Part shown: positions 12,622 to 23,900 of the stretch, piece by piece
Numbering within the stretch: the stretch's first letter is position 1
Layout of the letters: the number at the start of each line of letters is the position of its first letter
Assembly (NCBI GenBank): GCA_022225965.2
Contig: JAKJXP020000005.1
Coordinates: forward strand, 496,001 to 560,000
Source of the DNA: Diatrype stigma
Lineage: Eukaryota > Ascomycota > Sordariomycetes > Xylariales > Diatrypaceae
DNA: 64,000 bases
Direction of reading: 5' to 3'
The notes under the pieces: model-generated
Told to the model about the DNA's origin: nothing
What the model saw: the letters and a program-made list of their open reading frames with translations, nothing else
Database searches by the model: none
Translations under genes and position numbers: made by a program

Positions 12622-14055
12622 CTACAACAGCAACTCCTCACCATTGCCACCATGAGGGGCCGGGGCCGGGGCCGGGGCCGGAGCAACCGGATCGGTGTCG
12701 ACGGTAAGGGGGAAGAGCTTACCGCGTGTCTCGTTCCAGATAGCCGCCTTGATGATAGTCTCAAGTACGTCAACCTCTCCTTGGTGGCGAGGAGCGTAAA
12801 TGATCATAAGGCCGGCGGGGACAGGAAGGCGCAAGCCGAGGAATGACGACCAGTAGAAGCGCCACAGCCAGCTGGTGCTAACGAACGGATGCATCTCGCC
12901 CCAACCGGACTCGAGAACGACACGGCAGTCTTCCGGGTGGAGGACCACGTGGGATGTTCCGTCTCGGTGGGGGTGAGCGATCTCGCCGCCAAACTCATTC
13001 GCCGTGCCAAATGAAGCTGGCTTGTCTGCGTCCCTAGGACCGAGGTCCGCCTCGTTGAGGTCCTGAGTCTCGATCTTGATATTGTCGTCGTTGAGGTCGC
13101 TGTCGAGCCTACGTCGAATGGCCATGAGGCCGCGCTCGAGGTAGGAAGGTTGGATGGCGATCAGCGGGCCTTGATTTGCATCAGCATCCGAACCGTCGAA
13201 TTGTCTGGCGACAATGTCGGCCATGAGAGCCTCAAGCCGTATCATCGTGCCAGGGGGGGCCCTGTGGGATGTCACACGCTGAGGTGTAACTCCCTGGACC
13301 AGGGGCCTCGTTCCTTCGCGCTGGGGCAGCTCGAACAGTCTGCCACGGTAGGGGTCCGCCATTGGATCGACGCGAGGGGGCGTGAAAACATCGATATTGG
13401 CGAACCAGGCTCTCCATCGAGCAAGGGCCCATCCCTTGAAGTTAGGCGGGCTTCCACCGCGTCCCAAGTCAAGGAACAGGTTGAAGTCAGCATAAATCCA
13501 GAAGATCCACTCTGCCGCCCACCACAGGACGTAGAAGGGCAGGAGCTGGTAGAAGAAGAAGTGGGAGGGGCCGAAGATGGTGGAGAATACGTTGACGTAC
13601 AAGTTCAGGATGGGGTTCACAATGGGCACGCCGTCCATCCAGAAGCCTGCAGCTGCCTTGATAGAGGCAATCCACTCGGAAGCAGACAGCCACTTAGCAG
13701 CAGACGGGGCAGCCAGAGCAACCAGGACGGTCGCGAGGAAGACGAAAGCCCATTCAAGCCTGCCGAAGCCCAAGCTCTTCCTCACGCCATTGTAGGCGAA
13801 CAGGAGACGGAAGAGGTACCTGACAGGGCGCCGGAGAAGGTTGAAGATCACAGCCAGGGTGACAAGTTCTGCTCGGTGGAGCGGACTCATCATGACGACA
13901 CCCATGACAGTGCCGGCAGCCCCCAGAATGATACCGGAGGTGACGACCTTGTAGGTTCGTGTGGTTGTGTCCGAGTTGAGTGGGTTCAGGTAGTAAAAGG
14001 CCGAAGAGGCCGAAGCCGTTACGGCCATCATGGTGATAGCTGTTGTCGACTCCAT
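12622..14055 (-). CDS. Multi-pass membrane protein with fungal-luciferase-like domain (DUF5519 family)
   Basis: Intronless, 477 residues. The N-terminal 195 residues hold about four or five hydrophobic segments (near 36-56, 62-86, 101-119, 145-187). The soluble part matches in order the motifs I know from the luciferase of luminous agaric fungi: PPNFKGW (203-209), REGTRP (246-251), GEIAHPHRDGTSHV (357-370), GWGEMHP (384-390) and IYAPR (419-423). The mushroom enzyme is about 267 residues with one membrane anchor, so this protein has a larger membrane part and a spacer of about 100 residues. None of the hispidin or caffeic-acid-cycle genes is in the window. The family is common in non-luminous ascomycetes and its role there is unknown. 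The C-terminus has a Pro-Ala run encoded by GGGGCC repeats (about 12,657-12,682). Confidence 0.75.
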   Translation of the reverse strand: MESTTAITMMAVTASASSAFYYLNPLNSDTTTRTYKVVTSGIILGAAGTVMGVVMMSPLHRAELVTLAVIFNLLRRPVRYLFRLLFAYNGVRKSLGFGRLEWAFVFLATVLVALAAPSAAKWLSASEWIASIKAAAGFWMDGVPIVNPILNLYVNVFSTIFGPSHFFFYQLLPFYVLWWAAEWIFWIYADFNLFLDLGRGGSPPNFKGWALARWRAWFANIDVFTPPRVDPMADPYRGRLFELPQREGTRPLVQGVTPQRVTSHRAPPGTMIRLEALMADIVARQFDGSDADANQGPLIAIQPSYLERGLMAIRRRLDSDLNDDNIKIETQDLNEADLGPRDADKPASFGTANEFGGEIAHPHRDGTSHVVLHPEDCRVVLESGWGEMHPFVSTSWLWRFYWSSFLGLRLPVPAGLMIIYAPRHQGEVDVLETIIKAAIWNETRGKLFPLTVDTDPVAPAPAPAPAPHGGNGEELLL

Positions 14056-14962
14056 GGTAGAGGATGTGATGGTTGTTTTTCGGTTGATCGAATGTGTTGG
14101 TAGGTTTTTGTTGTTGTGTGGGGTTTCCAGTCTTGATTGTAATGTTCAGCTGGAAGGTTGGTGTGTGGATGGAGAGGAAAGCTATCTCTGGGATGGACTA
14201 CTGCCAGCTATTTATATGCATTTGTGAAGAGGCCACGAGGACCAGGCTATTCGTGAACGATGGGTTATATTTACTACACGCTACACGTTCCCGTGAGAAT
14301 GATACACTTGATCCCTGACCGGGGAGTTATGTGCCTACGAAACGTCTGTTCCGAAACAATTACAGCGTTCCAGATATACCTACCCGTTTTTGATACCTGT
14401 GTTTACATTACAATTCAAAATGGATACCCTGGACATTCAACCCAAAGGACTATCGCAAGATAAGTGGTTACTTTCGTTCATTGCTCGGCCATCTCTACAG
14501 GATTTCTTGGTCGTGTATGAGAAGCATGCCTCTCCCGCACCGGCCCCCAAACCCTTAAGGTTGTCTAAAATCTACAAGATCTGACAAGGCAAGTCGCATC
14601 CATTATGATCTATTACTAGACATTGAGAAGCCTTTAAGAAATTATCATGACTGATTCCAACGGCAAACACCGTACAAACTGTTGATGCCCCGTAGTTGGC
14701 AGAACAGACCAAATTTGCTGTTCTGGGAAAATCCGAGCTTATATCATAACCTCGGTTCTTTGTACTTCCACACGTCTGATGACAAAGGGTGACAGCTCCT
14801 AAGTCGCAAGCTACATAAAGAAGGGAATGGTGCAAAGGCGAGACGAACATGAATGAAGTTGTTCGGCTCTACATAGGAAGTCGATCAGAGACATGGGGGA
14901 CAATACCTTGGTAAGGTATCCCCCAAACACGAAGAGCCGATGGCTTTCCCTCCAGCTCGGGT
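14056..14962. other. Intergenic, no gene supported
   Basis: Holds the 5' flank of the luciferase-like gene and the 3' flank of the zinc-finger gene. Short open frames only; no RNA gene or repeat family seen. Confidence 0.6.
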
Positions 14963-15709
14963 TTACAACTCCATCTCTACGTCTTCGACCTCTTCATCCT
15001 CCCTGTCGTTTCCGCCCTCTTCGTTTTCCGCGTCATCCTCAGGAATAGCCAGCCCTCCACGCCTAATGTTCTCGGCGTACATGTCATTGATGGCTTGGTC
15101 ATGAGAGCGGCGGGCATCGACCTGGTGCTGCTTAATATGTCGCTCAACTCTCGCAACACTGACGTAGGTGTGCCGGCACTCGCCCCAGAAACAACGTGGC
15201 CTGCCGTCCGCGGGGGCTTCACTTTCATCCTTTTTATCATGGTAGTGCTTTTTGTTATGTGCGACGATCTCTTTGTGACTGGCGAAGGTCTGGCCACATC
15301 CAGGCCAGAAGCAGGTGCGGCCGAGGTGATGCTGGCGAACATGTTCATACCAACAGCCTCTGTTCTTAAATCTCTGGTTACACTCCGGGCAAGAGTGTGC
15401 ACCAGCACGCGACTTAGTGTTCTGTTTCTTTTGCACTTGTTTCTGTTTCTTCGGCGCTTGTACCGGCACGGGGTGTACCAAAGGCATAGCCTGTAGTAGG
15501 GCGTGTTCCGTGCCCGTTTTGATGCACTTTCTTAGAGCGTCCTCTAAAACCAGCCTCGTTTCGCCTGGGCTGATATCTCCAGGTACGTCTTCAAACACGC
15601 CCTGTATTGTCTCCCATATTGCCGTATGGGTGTTGAATGCGGCTATGAACGACTCATACACCTCTCCAGGAAACTTCTGGATATCATCCTCCTTTTCCTT
15701 TCCGTCCAT
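14963..15709 (-). CDS. C2H2 zinc-finger protein (three fingers)
   Basis: A 248-residue intronless frame. Three fingers are complete: C107-x2-C-x12-H-x3-H127, C133-x4-C-x12-H-x3-H155 and C173-x4-C-x12-H-x3-H195. A Lys/Gln-rich basic stretch (about 87-102) precedes them and a very acidic tail (about 218-248, many Glu/Asp) follows. Residues 1-70 look helical and have no match I recognise. This layout suggests a nuclear nucleic-acid-binding protein, but no target can be named. The start is the first in-frame ATG; a 5' intron cannot be excluded. Transcribed in the same direction as the luciferase-like and GH71 genes, with wide gaps, so no operon-like link is implied. Confidence 0.8.
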   Translation of the reverse strand: MDGKEKEDDIQKFPGEVYESFIAAFNTHTAIWETIQGVFEDVPGDISPGETRLVLEDALRKCIKTGTEHALLQAMPLVHPVPVQAPKKQKQVQKKQNTKSRAGAHSCPECNQRFKNRGCWYEHVRQHHLGRTCFWPGCGQTFASHKEIVAHNKKHYHDKKDESEAPADGRPRCFWGECRHTYVSVARVERHIKQHQVDARRSHDQAINDMYAENIRRGGLAIPEDDAENEEGGNDREDEEVEDVEMEL

Positions 15710-17074
15710 TGTGTAGTCTTTGGTCCTGTGTTAAGTCAGTGGGATATCCCCGAGAATATCAAAGAGCAACGCTGTAATGTTACGGAGGCATATACCTGTC
15801 ACGAATGATATAATTGACAAGGAAACGTAACTCCGAGGTAAAAGGACGGGATGTCAACAGGTTTCAGGAGGTCGACTGGTCCGAATGACGCGAAAAGGCT
15901 TGCAAGAAGCAGGGACTTGGGCTTCGTACTAGACGATAATTGATACAGAATGACAGCGATTCTCGACGATAATGGTTTGGTACGTAAGATAGACGTCGTG
16001 GGTGCTCTTTTATCAGACAGGCCGGATGTCGTGACTCGTGACCAGTTGTAGATTCGTCGATGTTGTCGAAGAGTTGCGATCCAGTATCATGTAGGCATAC
16101 ACAAAGTTGAGTCGAAACAATCAGCCGGGATTCACCACGACACCGGCTATTTCAGGTTCTGGAAATATCTAGTAGGTCCCTGACAGTCCATAGAAGAAAG
16201 TAGAATCATACGCGTGATGCGCGGGAGAAATTGGGCTAGTCGTCGTCCGGAGAAATACAACTCGTCGTCCACTGGTTTAGCGAGGCAATCAGGAACTGAA
16301 GATTGTAAAGTATTTTTTCAGCAATGATACACGAGATGTGACTTTTCCAACCTTGGCTTCTTATCCATCTCTTGACCAATCATTCGTAATATTCCTAAAG
16401 TAGAGTTGGCTGCCGCCGAGCCACTGTCTGACGATCCGACCAGTAGGTAGCAAGCATCGACTCCCTAGGCTTGATGAGGTAGAATGAAGTTCCCTTGTCT
16501 GTTGTACTATGAGGAACTACGTACAAGCCTGGACAGGTCTACACCTTATAAAACAAAGCTTCAGAACATATATGGCTTTGGCTCCGGGGGGCACAGCAGC
16601 AAGCATTCAAAAGATAGCAGTCTGCCTGGTTGCACCCGCCCAACGACCGGTTGCACCCGCTCAACGACCGGTTGCACCCGCTTAACAACAAGGGCTGTAA
16701 TAACCAGCCCTCATGCCCTTTAGTGCGGAAAGACAAGTAAACAAGACGTATTGTGTAACTCGATGAGGAAGTATGTGTTGCTATTGAAGCAAGTAAACGT
16801 TGTTTTACTTACTGCCACCGTTATCCAGGGTTCACACAGGATAAACATAGACTATTTTCACCCTTTATATTCACATGTTCTACAGGACCATTAAGCATGT
16901 GGTAAGGCATACTTTCTTGTTGCTTCACATTGTGCTATCATAGTACAGACATAAGGTAAGTTTATTTACGGATCGTGATTTATATACATATCGTCGTAAC
17001 GGTCAAGCCGCTACCTATCTCCTCGACAACCTCGTCCCCTCTCCTCGCTAGACACAGCCCACTGACTGCCCTCT
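15710..17074. other. Intergenic with a 21-bp triplicate
   Basis: About 1.4 kb without a supported gene. It contains the 21-bp tandem repeat listed separately. Other open frames are short and lack motifs. Confidence 0.6.
16628..16690. repeat. 21-bp tandem repeat, three copies
   Basis: GGTTGCACCCGCCCAACGACC at 16628-16648, a one-base variant at 16649-16669 and a more diverged copy at 16670-16690. It could be read as a GCTRxTT peptide repeat in one frame, but nothing else supports coding. Confidence 0.8.
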
Positions 17075-18829
17075 TCAGCAGCCAGCAGCGCCAGCCGGGT
17101 CAGTCCCGCAAGCCGAGGCGGGGTAGTAGCCGTAGTTGTAGACGAAGCTGCACAGGCCGACGTAACCGCAGCGCCCGTCCTCGTTGACGAGGGGGTAACC
17201 GGCCTTGCCCGTGGCGGGAGGGAGAGTCTTCTGCGTGCCGTAGGCCAAGCAAGTGCAAACGCCCGTGGGGCAGTATCCGTACTGGCAAGTGAAGTCACAG
17301 AGCCCCTCGAAGTTGCCCTCGCCGGTGCCGCCGACGCAGACCTGGGAGCCGTAAGTAGGAGTGGACGGAGGCGTCGTCGTAGTAGTGGCAGGGGGCGCCG
17401 CCGTCGTGGTCGGGGGCGTCGTCGTGGCCGGGGGCGTCACGCCGCCGCTACCAGCGGTGGCGCTGCCGACCCACGCGTTCCAGTTCTCAATGTTCTGCGT
17501 GCAGGCCGTGGTGATGGCGGCGCCATTGATCTGGGCGACGGTCTTGCCGTTGCGCGAGATGGTGACGACGACGTCGCCGGTGCCGCCGTTGAAGGGCACG
17601 CTGCCGAAGTAGATACCGGAGCCTCCGCTGGGCTTGTTCTCCCAGGTGCCGGCCTGCACGGCGCCGCCGATCGACACGGAGACGTCGGCGGTGGAGCTGA
17701 GGAGCGCCGAGAAGAAGATCTTGTCCTCGAGGATGGCGGACGGGGCGACCTCGACCTGGCCGTGGCCATCGTCATTGCCGGTGGTGCTGCCGGTCGAGCA
17801 GACCGTGTTGGGGTTGAGCCGGTACCAGGCCGTCAGACCTTCGTTGGAGATGGTCGCCGAGCCCGTCTTGTACTGCTGGATGAGGTAGGGCAGGAAGAGG
17901 CGCCAGCCGTCATGGGGCATGCCTTCGACGTAGTTGAAGGGCGCTCCACTGTGAGATCGGGGAGTTAGCGATTGTATCTTACTCACGATACGCATTAAGA
18001 ACGAATAAGGAGACGTGACATACCCTGAGGTGAAGAGGCCGAATTCATTTTCATGCAGCGGGCCGATGTAGTGCGACTCGCCGTAGTCGTTCCAGGTGAT
18101 GATCTCGACGAATTCGGGCTGGATTTCCATAACCTGCTGCCAACGGTCGTACCAGAGTCCCTCGCCACGCCAGACCCAGTTCTTGCCGTAGCCCGGCAGG
18201 TTCGTATAGAACCACGGGCTCACCGGCATCATGTACGGCTTGCCGGCGAGGGCGCTGATGTACGATTCGTCGCCGGTGGTGGTCATGTCGGTGGCACCAT
18301 TGGGCCAGGCCTCCCAGCTGAAGAGGCCGTCAACGACACCGGTAGCAACAGCCTTGGAAGCACCAATAGACGAATAATCGGGCATGAAGAAAGCGCCGGT
18401 GTTGCTGCGGATGCTAGCCCAGTCACCGCTGTTGGCGGTGCCCTCGAAAGTGCTGACGAGCGGCTGGGAGCCTTGCTTGTAGTAGGAGCCGCGGCCCTTG
18501 TAGGTGTTGATCAGGTCGGTGACTCTGCCCGCGTCCCAGGCGCCCCAGGCGGCGTAGTCGAAGGAGAAGAAGAGCTTGAAGCCCTTGGCGTCGGCGGCGC
18601 TGAAGGCCAACGCGAGCGAGGCGTCGTTAGTCGTGTCGCCGGCTGCGATGTTGAGCGCGAAGCCGTCAATCCCGGCCGTTTGCGCGAGCGAGATGTCCGA
18701 CTCCCAGTCGGCCTGGGCGAAGGCCGCCACGTTGCCGACCATGAAGTGGGCGAAGACAGCCTTGGCCTCGGCCAGGGGCCGGCCCGCGAGGGCAGCGGCC
18801 AGAAACGGAAGGAGTTGCTTGAGCTTCAT
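17075..18829 (-). CDS. Secreted GH71 alpha-1,3-glucanase (mutanase) with cysteine-rich binding modules
   Basis: Predicted 559 residues. The ATG at 18829 opens a typical signal peptide (MKLKQLLPFLAAALAG, cleavage near residue 22); a longer in-frame start at 18940 would bury it. A 75-bp intron (17949-18023, branch GCTAAC) is in frame and stop-free; removing it gives LFTSG-GAPFNYVEG, and the retained form adds 25 residues. The GH71 hallmark WNDYGESHYIGP is present, as are FSFDYAAWG and MPHDGWRLF. After the catalytic region and a beta-rich segment comes a Thr/Pro linker of about 28 residues, then two cysteine-rich modules (GLCDFTCQYGYCP and the weaker GLCSFVYNYGYYP) resembling CBM24 of fungal mutanases. 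It would cleave alpha-1,3-glucan of fungal walls, in self-remodelling or attack on other fungi. Confidence 0.92.
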   Translation of the reverse strand: MKLKQLLPFLAAALAGRPLAEAKAVFAHFMVGNVAAFAQADWESDISLAQTAGIDGFALNIAAGDTTNDASLALAFSAADAKGFKLFFSFDYAAWGAWDAGRVTDLINTYKGRGSYYKQGSQPLVSTFEGTANSGDWASIRSNTGAFFMPDYSSIGASKAVATGVVDGLFSWEAWPNGATDMTTTGDESYISALAGKPYMMPVSPWFYTNLPGYGKNWVWRGEGLWYDRWQQVMEIQPEFVEIITWNDYGESHYIGPLHENEFGLFTSGYVTSPYSFLMRIVSKIQSLTPRSHSGAPFNYVEGMPHDGWRLFLPYLIQQYKTGSATISNEGLTAWYRLNPNTVCSTGSTTGNDDGHGQVEVAPSAILEDKIFFSALLSSTADVSVSIGGAVQAGTWENKPSGGSGIYFGSVPFNGGTGDVVVTISRNGKTVAQINGAAITTACTQNIENWNAWVGSATAGSGGVTPPATTTPPTTTAAPPATTTTTPPSTPTYGSQVCVGGTGEGNFEGLCDFTCQYGYCPTGVCTCLAYGTQKTLPPATGKAGYPLVNEDGRCGYVGLCSFVYNYGYYPASACGTDPAGAAGC

Positions 18830-20937
18830 TATTGGATGCTTGCTGCGGAAGACAAGACAGAGAGAGACAGAGGGAGCTGAAGGAGGAGGAAACGATCTGC
18901 AGAGTAACAGGGAATCATCGGAACTATAAATAAGGATCACAAACAGGCGAGGGGCTAAGGAGAAGCGGCCTGCCTATGGCGGTGGGTAGGTACACCAGCA
19001 GCCTTGCTCCCGGGAACCTTGTAGGGACGACCTAGACTCGGGGAGCACGTGGAAGGATTAACTTAGTCGAGGCACCTGGGTAACACTAAGCAACGATGAA
19101 GCTAGCAATAACATGGTCCGCTTTCGGCAGCTGTGAAATTCATAAAAGGATCCCGACTGCCATTTACGTCGCCTCTAGACCTCTGCTGATGTTGTATTTA
19201 CTGCTGTGGCTTACAGGACTTACACATCCCCTTCCCCTTTCTGCCCTTTGTCTCCTGAACTATCAAAGATGCTGCAGGTTTTTTGACGCCATGGCGGCAA
19301 CTCGTGACATTTTACCGTACGATATGACGGCGTGATTCACGGCACCAAGTCTTAACCTAGAGGCGGGAACAATCAAGTAACCCATAGCTACAGGTCCCAA
19401 GCGAAGAGGCGTCGAAATTTTTATCTGTTATGTTAGTGTAAAGCGGCACAGCTGGCGTCATGACGGCCATAGTATCATACCATGACCATTGGTATGACTA
19501 CTACTACGTAGTATGTCTCTAATTATAGGATGGGCTAGACCAATGGGTACTACAACAACCCCTAAAGTTCAGCTAGACTAGCAGCCTCGCGCATTATCCC
19601 CATCGAACTGCACATTTATGCCCTGAGGATATCGGCTACTGCTCTCGGGTGCTTTTGTGTGTGGGTCCCGGATATATTTAAAAGATCCCAGTACTTGGTG
19701 ACCAAGCGATTAGGTTCGATGCGGATCTATAGCGATCTCAACGCATTGATGCGGCACAGCTGAATCTAGCCCTACTAGCTACTTCGTATAGCTTGCCATG
19801 GCTTATATGCACAACTTGATAGACAATAACCAAGCAGTAATAGCATGTCTACGTGTCGAGCCAAAGGTCGCTGTGCCTCCTGCGCTTTAGTAGTCCATCT
19901 GTCTATATATCTACACCCCATCTTATCAGAGTGCCCTGAACGAAGCCCTACCAAGCGCATTATGTGGTAAGATTTTAATTCAGCTCAAGCTAGCTTACGG
20001 TGGGCCCATCTTGCCGTAAGCCGGTAAGCATAACGAAGCCCGATTCGTTGAAGCTTTGCGAAAAAAGGGGGAGAAGAAGAAAAAGGTGCGAGGCACCACG
20101 CGCCGTCACCCTTTCTACATAAACAGACTTCAACTAAAATAAAGAAGGCACAAAAATCAACGGCGTGGGTAGGATAATAGATTGAGACGAGTTAGACAAA
20201 GACGTATGTTATATCTCCGGGAACGGGGCGAACCTGAAAACAGAGCTCTGGGGTATGCGTGACCGACCGGGGCAATGGAGTTCGGCACGAACAAACGCGT
20301 AACCTCGGGCTTCAAGGATGTCCTGTCGTCGCTATCATCGCCGTGCTGACGTTCGATAGTGAAGGGGCCCAGCAGTATTGGGTATGCTCAGCTCATTTCC
20401 CTGGCACACTAGCTCAAGTACTTAAAGCATACTTAACTATCGTAGATAAGCCCTAGTTATCTAGTCGGGCCATCACTCACTCATAAATACTGACATTCTT
20501 GTTATGTTCACGCTATCTATAAATACTCGCATAATGCAGGTTTGCTTTATGGGGAAGTCAGGTACCTAGTTAGGCATAAGACCTCTTCATTACCTATGAA
20601 AGGGCAAGCCTGTCCTGGCTCTGCGTGGCGCTGAATCAGGGAAGCGGGAAGAGCTGATGGTAACTGATGTCTCAACTCCAAAACATTGGCAGTGGTGCAA
20701 TCACTCACTAACTAGGATCCCCATGTCTATTCGGCATGTTCATGGTAACATGGCCATCATTTCGAATTAGAAGGTCGTATGAGGGGAATACGTCTTCTAC
20801 GGCTCACACCAGAACTTTGAAAACAGAAATAAGACGAAGGTGGGTGTTCTTACACAAGTGGAAGCAACTTCGAGACCAGAACATAAAACCGTCTTCCTCC
20901 GGTATCCGACACCCATATGAACCGCTCCAACATTTAT
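18830..20937. other. Intergenic, no gene supported
   Basis: About 2.1 kb between the divergent start of the GH71 gene and the 3' end of the ABC transporter. Short open frames only, without motifs or sensible splicing. No RNA gene or transposon relic recognised. Confidence 0.6.
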
Positions 20938-23900
20938 CTACCTATCGAGGGCTTGGCTCTGGCACTATGTTTTCAATCCAAGTCAGCAAATCGGTCCCCA
21001 ACCACGGTATAAGGGGTAGTGAAGGAAGAAAAATTGGGGATGAGCAAGGAGGGTGAGCCGGGGGGGGGGGGGGGAAGGGGTCAGGAGAGAAAAAAAGACC
21101 TACCATATTCCAATAAACGCCTTTCCTCCTCAACAGCTCCGCATGGCTCCCCTTCTCCAGCACCCTGCCGCCCTCGCCAAGCACGAACACCACGTCGGCG
21201 TTCTGCACCGTAGCAAGGCGGTGGGCGACGACGACCATGGTGCGGCCGGCGGCGGCGCGCTCGAAGGCGGCCTGCACGAGCCGCTCGCTCTCGGAGTCGA
21301 GGCTGGAGGTGGCCTCGTCGAGCAGCAGCAGCGCGGGCCGGCGCACCAGCGCCCGCGCGATCGCCACCCGCTGCTTCTGCCCGCCCGACAGCGACACGCC
21401 CCGGCTGCCCACCGACGTCTCGTACCCCTCCGGGAGCGACGCGATGAAGTCGTGGATCCCCGCGTCGCGGCACACCGCGTGCAGCTCCGCGTCGGAGATC
21501 GAGGACGGCGGGTTTACGCCCAGGAGGATGTTCTCGCGGAGCGTGCCTTGGAATACTGTGGTGGCGGGTGTGGAGGTTAGCTAGCTTCCCCTTTGCCTTT
21601 TTCTCACTCCTTCTCTTCTTTCTTCGTCCCTTCTTTTCGGGCAGGTAGATAGATGGATGATGATGGAGTACAGAGGGTAAGTTCGGGACAGGGAGGGGAC
21701 TAGATAGGTAGGTAGGTGCATAGGTAGTTCCACTTACACGTCGGCTCCTGCGCCACGAGCGACAGATGCTTGCGGTACTCGTAGACGTCAACATCGGCCA
21801 CGTCCACGCCGTTGGCGAGGATGGCGCCGCGCTGGACGTCGTAGAAGCGCTCGAGCAGCGAGATGACGCTGGTCTTGCCGCACCCCGAGGCGCCCACCAA
21901 TGCCGCGAACTGGCCCTTCTCGATCGTCAGGTCCAGGCCCCGGAAGATGGGCGTGTCGCGCGTCGGGTACCGGAAGTGCACGCCCCGCAGCTCGATCTTG
22001 ATCCCGCCCGCCGTGTCGGGAATCTGGTGCTGCTGCTTTTCTTGCTGTCCTTGCTTGTCGCCGGAAGAAGCGCCGCTGGCGGGGCGGTAGCGGGTCTCGC
22101 GCACGCTCAGGATGCGGTTGGCCGCGGCGGACGCCTGGGCAGCGTTGGGGCCGAACGAGAAGCCTTGGCCGGCGCCCTCGGCGCCCTGGATAACGGCCAT
22201 GTAGCAGACGAAGAACTGCATGATGTTGTACTCGTGGGAGGCCATCAGGCGCGCGCCGTACCAGAAAACAAGGGCCTGGCAGGCCAGGCTGACGCTGTCG
22301 GAGAAGGCGAAGATAAAGGTCGACCAGCGCGCCTTGTTGAAGGCCTGGCCCACGTGGCCGTTGAGGAGCTGGTCGTAACGCGCGCAGATAGTGCCCTCGA
22401 GCGTAAGCGAGGCCACCGTGCGGAACGCCGAGATGGACTCCGCTGCGAATTGCGACGACTCGGCAAACACGGCCGCGCTCAGCTTCTCGAACTCGAGCTC
22501 GTACCGCAGCCGGAAGTACCCGGCGACCAGGCCGATGGGCACCGTGACGCAAGTCGCCACGAGGGCGAGCTTCCAGCCGAAGGCGAAGGCGATCTATGAT
22601 ATTTAGTTGTCAGTATTCAGTTGTCAGCTTGCTTCCAGGTAGGAGTAGAAAGCGCGGCAATGATGCAGGAGCCTCGGTTCGTATTTTCAAAATAGCAACT
22701 GCTGTCGAAGGAAGGAATGTGCCCTCAAGATATCATGAATAGAGCAATGAAGGATTGTGAAAATTACTTACGGCAAGACTTCCGATGAGCGTGAACATGG
22801 ACGTATAAACCATAGCCATGTTCATGCCCAGCAGCTCCTCGAGCTGCTTGGGGTCGCTGCCGACGCGGGCGGTGAGCGTCCCCGTGGAGTTCTCCTCGGC
22901 GTCGAAGAAGGACGTCTTCTGGTAGAGCAGCCCCTCGAAGTACTGCTGGCGGTACTTGGAGGAGATGTAGTGGGCGAGGTAAGTGGATACGAAGCCCAGC
23001 ACGAAGTAGGCGAAGCCGACCACGATGGCGAGCACCGCCCACATCAGCGACCAGAAGCGCGACCGCTCCAGGAACCGGTCCATGGTCGCGGGCGCGGCGA
23101 AGGTGAAGACGTTGATCAGCTGCGAGAACAGGTAGGCCTGCATCGGGCTGGAGGCTGTTATAACAGGGGAGTTAGTACGAGACCCGAAGGACAAATAGGT
23201 CGTTGCTGTGTCATATGAGGGACTGGCAATGTGGGAGCTTATTTACCCGCTGTTATCGTAGCAAAGGCAACGATCATGATGTATAAAGGATAGCTGCTCT
23301 TCTGCTCATACAGCAACCGTCCGAAGCTGCCGACCACACCCCGATTCACCCACTTCGCAGCCTGCGATGTAGCGATGGTATCCGACAGGGCTGCGCTCTT
23401 CTCCTGGCTGAGGGCCGCACCCGCGTCGTCTTCTTCCAAACTATCGGGATCAGGCGTGTCGTTCGGCTCACCTAGGGCCAACTGCTGGGCATGCACAAGC
23501 CCGTAGTAGACACCGGCCTCGTTTTCAAGCAGCGTATCATGGGTGCCTTGTTCGATGACTCGCCCCTTCTTCAGAACCACGATGGTGTCAGCCTTCTTGA
23601 TCGTGGACAGTCGGTGCGCGATGGTGATCGTTGTCCTATTCTGCGAAACTTTATCGAGGGCTGCCTGCACGACCCGTTCTCCCCGAACATCGATGGCAGA
23701 CGTAGCCTCGTCGAGGATAAGAACACTTGGCTTCTTGATGACGGCACGGGCAATGCTGATCCGTTGGCGCTGACCGCCCGAGAGTTTTGTTCCGCTGTCC
23801 CCTACCATGGTGTCGTAGCCATCTGGGAGTCGGTCGATGAATTCGTCTGCAAAGGATTCCTTGCAAGCCTCTCTGACCAGCTCCTTCTTCCGCTCTTCGC

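Noticed and set aside
13150..14103. 317-codon plus-strand frame
   Set aside because: Antisense of the luciferase-like gene; low-complexity acidic translation without motifs.
21766..22599. 277-codon plus-strand frame over the ABC gene
   Set aside because: Antisense of exon 10 of the transporter, with no recognisable domain.
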